Assembly (NCBI GenBank): GCA_947462425.1
Contig: CANHPI010000200.1
Coordinates: forward strand, 1 to 5,672
Origin: Bacteroidota bacterium
GTDB taxonomy: Bacteria; Bacteroidota; Bacteroidia; B-17B0; B-17BO
Length of the DNA: 5,672 nucleotides
Reading direction: 5' to 3'
Position numbers and translations under genes: made by a program. The notes below the pieces were generated by a model. It was not told the origin of the DNA. It was given only the letters and a program-made list of their open reading frames with translations, and searched no databases. Shown piece by piece: positions 1 to 5,672 of this stretch; position 1 is the first letter of the stretch, and each line of letters starts with the position of its first letter.

Positions 1-1550
1 CTTAGGTATATATTATTCAATATTTCATAGGAAGCATTGATGTATAATTCACGCTGCTCAAATTGCTTTTTGAATAAAAAAACCGGTTGCGGGCTGTCTA
101 AATATTGCTGCTCAATAGTGGTTTCGGCACCCTTACGACTCAATTGAAAACGTGCATCTAATTTAAGCCTTGCGATGGGTGTATATTTTGCACCAAAAAG
201 TAACCTGTCAAAATTATTTCCCATCCAGTCACCTAAGTAAGAACCATAACTAGTATAGCTTTGCGCTGGGTTTAAATTATTATAAACGCTAGGAAACACC
301 TTTGTATATTCACTATAAATACTTAGATAGGGTAGTATAAAATCATTTAAGGTACCACCTATATTATAACCAATTTGATTTCTGCTTTTTAAGCCGTTAA
401 ATATTTCACTAATTCGAATTTCGTCAATAAAAACAGTAGAATAAAGATGGGTGTTTCTTGGACGATTTTTTAGACTTAATTGAAAAAAGAATTGCCCATT
501 GCTGCCGGCTAAAATATTGTAATTGCTTTGGTTGTTATCGGCAGCTTTAAAAAACATCAAAGGGAACAAATAAGCCATGTTAAGTTGATCAGTATAAACG
601 ATACTTTCTCCAATACTAAAATCTATCCCCTTTTTAGGTGTTATGGTGATGGAATGTGTGGCGAAAAATTTTGGTACAAAAGTGATCCGGGTACCTCCAA
701 AAAGGGGATTATTGAAGCTATAGGTGTTACTGGAATCAATTATTTTAGAGTTTAACCAAAAGTGGGCATAGTTGAATTTAATCCACTTAAGTGGCTGATA
801 ATCAAACCTTAAATAGGGAGATATTGGCGCTTTATCGGATAGTACAATGCGTCCATTTTGACCATAGCCCCAAAGCATATAATCCTGTCCAATATTAACT
901 GAACCATTTTTCCAACTATAGCCAATATTAGCTTTGTATTCGGTAAAGTTTACATTTTTTCGAGAAGGGTCATAAACCAAGTTTACAAATCCAGTTCGTG
1001 GCCCATTGTAAATATATGCGTCTCTGCTAGTGTCATGCCTACTTTCGTTCACATCCTTTCCCGAAAACTGAAACCCTATATGATTTCCAATTTTACCCCA
1101 AAATTGAATTCCTATGGCACGTTGTGTAAAATTTACTTTATTATAATTACTACCGGCTCCTTGAACTAGCGGGTCGGCGTTAATTATAAAATTATCTCCA
1201 ACTGCCGTAAAAGAACGAAATCGTCCATTATTATCTTTTTTAAAAAAAGCAGCAGTTTGTTTTCCTGTGTTCGAAAAAGAAATAGGTGTGAATTCTTTTA
1301 AATAAAAAACGAGCTCTTTTTTTTCTATCAACGAAAGGCTATTGCTATTTTTTTGTAATTCAAATAATTTATTAGTGATGGTTTCTCTACTGATAGGAAG
1401 AATAACATCATTGAATTCAATGAGTCCTTTTTGGGACATTCTTGCTAAATAGTTGTATACTTCATTATTATGATTTTCAAAAACCATTTGCGTTTTTCCT
1501 TGTACAAATAGTAAAATTGAAAATAAAAAAGCAATAACTATTTTTTTCAT
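1..1550 (-). CDS. Wzi-like outer-membrane beta-barrel protein, capsule assembly type (C-terminus outside window)
   Basis: Seen: reading from the ATG at 1550 to the window edge gives 516 codons without a stop; the 3' end is missing. Residues 1-21 form a signal peptide (MKK, then a hydrophobic core, then VQGKTQ) without a lipobox cysteine. Residues 25-90 look helical (YNYLARMSQKGLIEF, then LPISRETITNKLFEL). From about residue 100 the chain alternates polar and aromatic residues as beta-barrel strands do, with patches such as QRAIGIQFWGKIG, GQDYMLWGYGQNGR and YLGDWMGNNFDRLLFGAKY. Known: Wzi is an outer-membrane barrel with an N-terminal helical bundle that anchors capsule at the surface; E. coli Wzi is about 480 residues and Bacteroidota relatives are often longer. 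Inferred: a Wzi-family capsule assembly protein, or the related Bacteroidota type sometimes annotated as gliding-motility protein RemB. It follows the sugar-phosphate transferase by one base, which favours the polysaccharide role. An in-frame ATG at 1566-1568 is an alternative start. Confidence 0.72.
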   Translation of the reverse strand, partial: MKKIVIAFLFSILLFVQGKTQMVFENHNNEVYNYLARMSQKGLIEFNDVILPISRETITNKLFELQKNSNSLSLIEKKELVFYLKEFTPISFSNTGKQTAAFFKKDNNGRFRSFTAVGDNFIINADPLVQGAGSNYNKVNFTQRAIGIQFWGKIGNHIGFQFSGKDVNESRHDTSRDAYIYNGPRTGFVNLVYDPSRKNVNFTEYKANIGYSWKNGSVNIGQDYMLWGYGQNGRIVLSDKAPISPYLRFDYQPLKWIKFNYAHFWLNSKIIDSSNTYSFNNPLFGGTRITFVPKFFATHSITITPKKGIDFSIGESIVYTDQLNMAYLFPLMFFKAADNNQSNYNILAGSNGQFFFQLSLKNRPRNTHLYSTVFIDEIRISEIFNGLKSRNQIGYNIGGTLNDFILPYLSIYSEYTKVFPSVYNNLNPAQSYTSYGSYLGDWMGNNFDRLLFGAKYTPIARLKLDARFQLSRKGAETTIEQQYLDSPQPVFLFKKQFEQRELYINASYEILNNIYL

Positions 1551-1551
1551 A

Positions 1552-2955
1552 CTAATATGCGTTTTCATCTCCCTTAATAAAATTGATGATTGTTTGTAAA
1601 ATAATTTGCAAGTCTAACCAAAATGACCAGCGATGAATGTAATATAAATCATAATTAACTCGCTTCTGCATTCTCCCCGGTGTTTTGGTTTCACCACGCA
1701 AACCATTTACTTGTGCCCAACCGGTGATACCAGGCAAGATAATATGCCTAAGCATATAATTGTCAACAGAATGCATCGATTCAATATTCATTGGGGTAGC
1801 ATGAGGACGTGGCCCAACCACCGACATATTTCCTAATAAAACATTCCAAAATTGTGGAAGCTCGTCAAAATTAGTTTGGCGTAAAATGCGACCAATTGGT
1901 GTAATTCTATTGTCGTTTTTTGTTGCCTGATTAAAACTACCATCCTCAAGTATATCAAGGCTTTTAGTCACCATTGTTCTAAACTTATAGCAAATAATTT
2001 TTTCATTATTTAAGCCCCATCTTTCCTGCTTAAAAATGACCGGCCCCTTACTACTTAATTTAATAAATAAGGCAATAAGTGGCAATAACCACCAGCCAAT
2101 AGCGATAAATAATAAAATAGTGAATATAATATCAAATCCTCGTTTCAATAATTTATTTTCTAATTTATCTAAAGGCAAATCATTCACATTAATTACAGGT
2201 ACAATACCAATATTGTTAATTTGATTCGCAGTACTCGCATATTGGTCAAAATCGGGAAGAATGCGAACTTTAGTATTAAATGAATCGCATAATTCCATAC
2301 AAAACTGAATCTGTTTGGATTGGGTATTTGGTAGTGCAATTACAACCTCGTCCACTTCTTGATTTGACAATATATTATTTAAATAAGAAATTTTTCCTAA
2401 GTAAACTAATTCATTCATTTCGTTATTCACTTCGTCTAAATACCCAATACATTTATATCCGTAATGATAAAATTTATTTACCGCCTCATAAAAATCTATT
2501 GCAGCATGTGTTGAACCAATAATTACTACTCTATCGTATAATGCTTTTCTAAAAATAACAGCATGAACATATTTCCTTATTGCATATTTGGAAATTAACA
2601 TTAAAAATAGAAGAACAAAAAGATAAGTGTAAAAAAGTCCGGCCTCAATTATAAAATAGTTTTTTAGCAAAAAGGAAATTGCACTAAATAAAATTAAAAA
2701 TATAACAGTTGTATAAATGATATATATAATTTCTTCTGAAAACTTTTTTGATCTTCGATCACCATAAATAGTAGAAAAGTACGCGGCCGTGTACCATGAG
2801 GTAATACCTATACTTATAAATAGAAAAGGTTGATTGAAACTGGCAACGCCAATATTAAAAAAATCAAAATTGGTAGTAATAAAAAAAGCCAATACAATAA
2901 TAACTGCATCAAGAAAAAAGCGAAATGACTGATATTGTTTATTAATTTTGGACAT
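1552..2955 (-). CDS. Undecaprenyl-phosphate sugar-1-phosphate transferase, WcaJ/WbaP type
   Basis: Known role: transfers a hexose 1-phosphate (often glucose or galactose) from a nucleotide sugar to undecaprenyl phosphate at the inner face of the cytoplasmic membrane, the first membrane step of repeat-unit assembly. Seen, 467 residues: four N-terminal membrane segments (about 13-30, 42-62, 76-97, 103-123); a Rossmann-like middle domain from about 140 to 260 with a weak glycine motif (VVIIGSTHAA); and a C-terminal bacterial sugar transferase domain from about 268. That domain has a hydrophobic segment at 275-299 with a Pro at 292, fitting the re-entrant helix of the family, then QERWG 310-314, KFRTM 324-328, NDNR 347-350, the catalytic Asp364-Glu365 in DELPQ, GPRP 381-384 and GWAQVNG 412-418. 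All hallmark motifs are present and length is normal for the long subfamily. The start is fixed by an in-frame TGA 15-17 bases upstream with no start codon between. The substrate sugar cannot be told from sequence. It sits 21 nt after a glycosyltransferase and 1 nt before the Wzi-like gene. Confidence 0.95.
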   Translation of the reverse strand: MSKINKQYQSFRFFLDAVIIVLAFFITTNFDFFNIGVASFNQPFLFISIGITSWYTAAYFSTIYGDRRSKKFSEEIIYIIYTTVIFLILFSAISFLLKNYFIIEAGLFYTYLFVLLFLMLISKYAIRKYVHAVIFRKALYDRVVIIGSTHAAIDFYEAVNKFYHYGYKCIGYLDEVNNEMNELVYLGKISYLNNILSNQEVDEVVIALPNTQSKQIQFCMELCDSFNTKVRILPDFDQYASTANQINNIGIVPVINVNDLPLDKLENKLLKRGFDIIFTILLFIAIGWWLLPLIALFIKLSSKGPVIFKQERWGLNNEKIICYKFRTMVTKSLDILEDGSFNQATKNDNRITPIGRILRQTNFDELPQFWNVLLGNMSVVGPRPHATPMNIESMHSVDNYMLRHIILPGITGWAQVNGLRGETKTPGRMQKRVNYDLYYIHRWSFWLDLQIILQTIINFIKGDENAY

Positions 2956-2966
2956 AATTGGACCAA

Positions 2967-2972
2967 CTCCTC
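2967..2972 (-). promoter_or_regulatory. Possible ribosome binding site for the sugar-phosphate transferase
   Basis: The minus strand reads GAGGAG, 11 nt before the ATG at 2955, inside the 21-nt gap after the preceding glycosyltransferase. It matches the Shine-Dalgarno core, but the spacing is slightly long and Bacteroidota genes mostly do not rely on such sites. The upstream regions of the genes starting at 4152 and 5342 show nothing comparable. It may be chance. Confidence 0.3.
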
Positions 2973-2976
2973 AGAG

Positions 2977-4152
2977 CTAAGTGCCGTAAATTTCCTTAAT
3001 TTTTTTGATATGAGCTATTTCCCCGTATAGTTTTAATGATTTATTTCGCGCGTTATTGGAAATAGTTTGTAATTCTGATATAGAAAGCGATTCAAAGTAC
3101 ATAATTGCCTTCAATAAAGCATTTGGACTTGTAGCATCATACAAAAAACCATCAACGCCATGCGCTATCATATTATTTGTATTGATTGAGGCAGCCACAA
3201 TAGGTATTGTTCCCATTGTTTGTGCTTCAATTAGGGTCATGGGCATTGATTCGATCCAGATTGAAGGAAAAATAAGTGCTTTACATTTATGTAATAGTTG
3301 TTGCACTTGCCCTTTTGATTGCGGGCCGATATATTTAATATTAGGTGAGTCCAAGTTGGCTAGAAAATCAACTAAATCACCAGTACCTGCGATGATAAGA
3401 TTTCTATTTGTATTTGAAAACGCATCAATTAAATGTTGAATACCTTTTTCTTCAGTGATTCTTCCAATAAATAAGTAATTATCCTCCTTTTTTGTTGTGG
3501 ATAAATAATATGCATCTTGATCGGGTAAGAAATTCGCTTTTAAAATTATTTTTTCAGCTTGAATCCCTTTATTTATATAAAGTTGTTTGGTAAACTCATT
3601 TAAAACAATATAGCAATCAATTTTATTTTTCCATGATCCTATCCAATCATTAATTCGAATGCTCACTGTTAATGCAAAGCTGGCAAACCAAGATTTTTTA
3701 AAACATTTATATTCTATTCCCTTTTTAAAACTATTATCCTCATTACATTCGAAGCAATTTCGTCCATTTCTAAAAAAATTGGCACTTAAACAAAATAAGC
3801 GGTAATTATGAATAGTCATAACCGTTTTTGCTCCTGCTAATTTTGCGGCCCAAAAAACCGAAGGAGAGGCAGTATAAAAGATATTATGAACATGAACTAT
3901 TTTTATTTTTTTTAAACGGATAAAATAGATAACATGAAAAAAAGAAAAAATATTAAAAACTGTATTGATCGGAGCTAATAATGTTTTTAAATTTTTTTTA
4001 TCAAAATTAGCATTTGTGTATTCTTTATAATAAACTGTATAACCATTATTTTTTAATATTTCAATTTCATTATTTACAACAGTACCTTCCCCGCCTTTAT
4101 ATAGGTAGGTATTATGAACAATTAAAATACTTGGCTTTTGTGTTATAATCAT
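2977..4152 (-). CDS. GT4-family (GT-B fold) glycosyltransferase with a four-cysteine cluster
   Basis: Known role: retaining glycosyltransferases of this family move a sugar from a nucleotide sugar onto a growing lipid-linked glycan at the cytoplasmic face of the inner membrane. Seen, 391 residues: an N-terminal acceptor-side domain with the glycine-rich loop GGEG at 20-23 and TIHNYR (His115); then a cysteine-containing insert (Cys121, 133, 136, 150) inside the pattern RNCFEC...YKCFKKS; then a C-terminal donor domain with IGR...EEKG (Arg231, Lys236, spaced as the phosphate-binding Arg/Lys pair of GT4 enzymes) and the EX7E pair Glu301/Glu309 in IESMPMTLIEA. Length is normal. An in-frame TAG 13-15 bases upstream of the ATG and no intervening start fix the N-terminus. 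It lies 32 nt after the other glycosyltransferase and 21 nt before the sugar-phosphate transferase. Hydrophobic residues around 60-78 may mediate peripheral membrane contact rather than span it. Donor, acceptor and linkage cannot be predicted. Confidence 0.93.
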   Translation of the reverse strand: MIITQKPSILIVHNTYLYKGGEGTVVNNEIEILKNNGYTVYYKEYTNANFDKKNLKTLLAPINTVFNIFSFFHVIYFIRLKKIKIVHVHNIFYTASPSVFWAAKLAGAKTVMTIHNYRLFCLSANFFRNGRNCFECNEDNSFKKGIEYKCFKKSWFASFALTVSIRINDWIGSWKNKIDCYIVLNEFTKQLYINKGIQAEKIILKANFLPDQDAYYLSTTKKEDNYLFIGRITEEKGIQHLIDAFSNTNRNLIIAGTGDLVDFLANLDSPNIKYIGPQSKGQVQQLLHKCKALIFPSIWIESMPMTLIEAQTMGTIPIVAASINTNNMIAHGVDGFLYDATSPNALLKAIMYFESLSISELQTISNNARNKSLKLYGEIAHIKKIKEIYGT

Positions 4153-4184
4153 ATTTTTTAAAAACTAGCACAAAGTAACGCAAA

Positions 4185-5342
4185 TTATTGTGCGGTTTTT
4201 TTAAAAACACTAAGTAGTTCAAGGGCAGCTTTTTCCCAAGAAAAGAAAGCCAACCTTTCTTTTCCTTTTTTTATTAAATCATTCCTTAAATCAGGGTTGT
4301 CAATTACCAATTGAATTTTTTCGGCCATTTCAATTGCATCAAGTGGGTTAAAAGTTAAAACAGCCTCACCGCCAACCTCGGGTAGGCATGAGTTATTGGA
4401 TACTAAAACCGGGATATTGGCTTTAAAAGCCTCCAATACTGGAATCCCAAACCCTTCGTTTAAAGAAGGGAATACGTACATATAAGCATTTTCGTATGCG
4501 GTCTTTAGCTGTGCATCTGTTAAAAAGCCAGTAAGTATGATTTTATTTTCAAGCCCTAATTTTTTTATTAAAGCTAATATATTAATTGTATCATCAGATT
4601 CTAGCCTCCCAGTTCCTATTCCACCTAATACCAATTTAAAGTTATTGTACTTTTCCCCTTTTTGAATTAGGGTATCAAAAGCATTAATTAGCATTAATAC
4701 ATTTTTCCTTTTTTCCATTACCCCCACATGTAAGATATAATTGGTGTGAATAAAACTAGATAATAATGGGTCATTTATATTTGCCCCAACTTGATCTAAA
4801 CTTTTTGGCGCTAAATAAATACAAACTAATTTTTCCATTGGTATACCTGTATAAAAATGTATTTTTTGCAAAGAATAATTAGTGATAGTTAAAATAAATC
4901 TTGACTTTCTTGCAGCAGGCATTGCAAGATATTTGTGTAAAATAAACCAATACTTATTATAATGTTCAGGGTTTTCAAAAAAGAAGGCGTCATAAAAAAA
5001 TTGCACTGACTTGAATCCCAAATGAAAATAAGGAACGTAATAATCATTACAAAAAATAATATTACAATTATTAAAAAACGCCTTTAATGGCAAAATAATT
5101 TGCTTCCACATATGATAAAAAAAATGTTGTGTAAGCAGTGCAATCTTTGACCTGCTTTTAATTATAGGGAATGGAGAAGAAAAATACAATAATTTAAAAT
5201 CGCCTAAGTATTTTTCACGTAAAAATACATCTTCTTGGTATTTTTTTAATTGCAAATAAATTTCAGCTAAAACTGTTTTTTGCCCAGTTGCAGATAATTT
5301 TAGGTCTGTTATATCAATTCCAACAATAATTTTTTTACCCAT
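4185..5342 (-). CDS. GT4-family (GT-B fold) glycosyltransferase, mannosyltransferase-like
   Basis: Known role: as a GT4 enzyme it should add one sugar to the lipid-linked repeat unit in the cytoplasm. Seen, 385 residues: an N-terminal domain opening with KKIIVGID and a small-residue loop (SATG, 17-20); YDAFFFENPEHY at 117-128, where many relatives carry His-Asp-leu; TITNYS at 152-157; then the donor domain with LHVGVMEKRKN at 204-214 (Lys213), GFLTDAQLKTAYENA, and the EX7E pair Glu296/Glu304 in EGFGIPVLEAF. The form VG...RKN plus EGFGIPVLE recalls GT4 proteins commonly annotated as mannosyltransferases, but this does not settle the sugar. Length is typical. An in-frame TAA seven to nine bases upstream of the ATG fixes the start. 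It is 30 nt downstream of the ligase-like gene and 32 nt upstream of the second glycosyltransferase. The two GT4 proteins differ strongly in sequence, so they are unlikely to be a recent duplication. Confidence 0.93.
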   Translation of the reverse strand: MGKKIIVGIDITDLKLSATGQKTVLAEIYLQLKKYQEDVFLREKYLGDFKLLYFSSPFPIIKSRSKIALLTQHFFYHMWKQIILPLKAFFNNCNIIFCNDYYVPYFHLGFKSVQFFYDAFFFENPEHYNKYWFILHKYLAMPAARKSRFILTITNYSLQKIHFYTGIPMEKLVCIYLAPKSLDQVGANINDPLLSSFIHTNYILHVGVMEKRKNVLMLINAFDTLIQKGEKYNNFKLVLGGIGTGRLESDDTINILALIKKLGLENKIILTGFLTDAQLKTAYENAYMYVFPSLNEGFGIPVLEAFKANIPVLVSNNSCLPEVGGEAVLTFNPLDAIEMAEKIQLVIDNPDLRNDLIKKGKERLAFFSWEKAALELLSVFKKTAQ

Positions 5343-5372
5343 TGTGAATTAATTGGTATTACTTATGTTTTT

Positions 5373-5672
5373 TTAATTCTTTTTTGGGAGAAAATAATTT
5401 TCCGATGACGAAATCAAATTTATTAAATAACCTGTAAAGAACCAAGTTAAATAGCTGATAAATAAATAGGACTCTGCTTCAGAGGTTAGGGACGGCAATA
5501 ATAATCCAATTTTCAATAAAAAAATAAGTAAAGCCAATTTTTTTAGCTTCCCTTGCCCATGTTTAAAACTAACCCATGACAAAAATATAGTATATCCATA
5601 TAAAAATGTGTAAATAAACATTCCAACAATCCCCACCTGAACGCCAATAATCAAAAATTCATTTTCCCCACC
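5373..5672 (-). CDS. O-antigen ligase/polymerase-like membrane protein, C-terminal end only (N-terminus outside window)
   Basis: Seen: the frame is open from the window edge at 5672 to a TAA at 5373-5375, giving 99 residues; the start lies outside. The fragment begins GGENEFLIIGVQVGIVGMF and holds about three membrane segments (visible residues 7-34, 41-61 and 67-88), then a short charged tail ending FLPKKN. Known: O-antigen ligases and Wzy-type polymerases carry a conserved patch near the C-terminus of the form HNE-hydrophobic-G-GxxG, followed by the last membrane helices. Inferred: GENEFL...VQVGIVG fits that patch, with Glu-Asn-Glu in place of the common His-Asn-Glu, and the neighbours favour such a role. 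With a third or less of the protein visible, ligase and polymerase cannot be separated, and another polytopic protein such as a flippase is not excluded. A TTG at 5652-5654 and other in-frame codons are not evidence of a start here because the frame stays open upstream. Confidence 0.6.
   Translation of the reverse strand, partial: GGENEFLIIGVQVGIVGMFIYTFLYGYTIFLSWVSFKHGQGKLKKLALLIFLLKIGLLLPSLTSEAESYLFISYLTWFFTGYLINLISSSENYFLPKKN

Noticed and set aside
528..755. Plus-strand open frame of 75 codons
   Set aside because: It lies fully antisense to the Wzi-like coding sequence, whose frame has clear protein features; the plus-strand product shows no domain or signal.
1317..1324. A/T homopolymer tracts of 7-8 bases (also 3906-3913, 3992-3999, 5117-5124) as possible phase-variation sites
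   Set aside because: Such tracts occur throughout this AT-rich window, none exceeds eight bases by eye, and all reading frames are intact; nothing marks them as switching sites.
2036..2522. Two plus-strand open frames (2036-2224 and 2280-2522)
   Set aside because: Both are antisense to the conserved sugar-phosphate transferase and have no recognisable motif.
3056..3439. Plus-strand open frame of 127 codons
   Set aside because: It is antisense to the donor domain of the second GT4 enzyme, including its EX7E region; a shadow of that coding sequence.
4177..4202. Hairpin-like AACGCA...TGCGGTT followed by a T run on the plus strand, resembling a terminator
   Set aside because: The stem is only four clean base pairs with a bulge, no plus-strand gene precedes it, and on the minus strand the T run is an A run before the stem, inside the end of a gene.
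1..5672. Novel defence, mobile or RNA-based system
   Set aside because: Both strands were scanned: all large frames belong to polysaccharide genes, with no repeat array, transposase, recombinase, tRNA-like or structured noncoding region; the largest gap between genes is 32 nt.

Overview
The window is AT-rich with dense coding. Every real gene lies on the minus strand, so transcription runs from position 5672 towards position 1. It looks like a piece of a surface-polysaccharide (capsule, exopolysaccharide or O-antigen) locus from a member of the Bacteroidota. That assignment rests on base composition, the near absence of Shine-Dalgarno sequences, and the character of the outer-membrane protein and sugar-phosphate transferase. 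It is a judgement by eye, not a database match.

Layout in transcription order: (1) 5672-5373, the last 99 residues of a polytopic membrane protein, probably an O-antigen ligase/polymerase-like protein, cut by the window edge; (2) 5342-4185, a GT4-type glycosyltransferase of 385 residues; (3) 4152-2977, a second GT4-type glycosyltransferase of 391 residues with a four-cysteine cluster; (4) 2955-1552, a polyprenyl-phosphate sugar-1-phosphate transferase of the WcaJ/WbaP type, 467 residues; (5) 1550-1, the first 516 residues of a secreted outer-membrane beta-barrel protein resembling Wzi-family capsule assembly proteins, cut by the window edge. Gaps are 30, 32, 21 and 1 nt, which points to one transcription unit. 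Neither its promoter nor its terminator is inside the window.

Proposed joint role: the transferase loads the first sugar phosphate onto undecaprenyl phosphate at the inner membrane, the two glycosyltransferases add further sugars, the ligase/polymerase-like protein acts on the finished unit at the periplasmic face, and the Wzi-like barrel helps place or hold the polymer at the outer surface. The sugars cannot be read from the sequence.

No RNA gene, CRISPR array, insertion sequence, phage gene or defence system was found. This is a recognisable polysaccharide operon rather than a new system. The points worth a second look are small: two possible starts for the Wzi-like gene, one overlapping the gene before it; a cysteine quartet in one glycosyltransferase; and a Tyr-Asp where many GT4 enzymes have His-Asp in the other. 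No stretch above about 300 bases lacks a gene.
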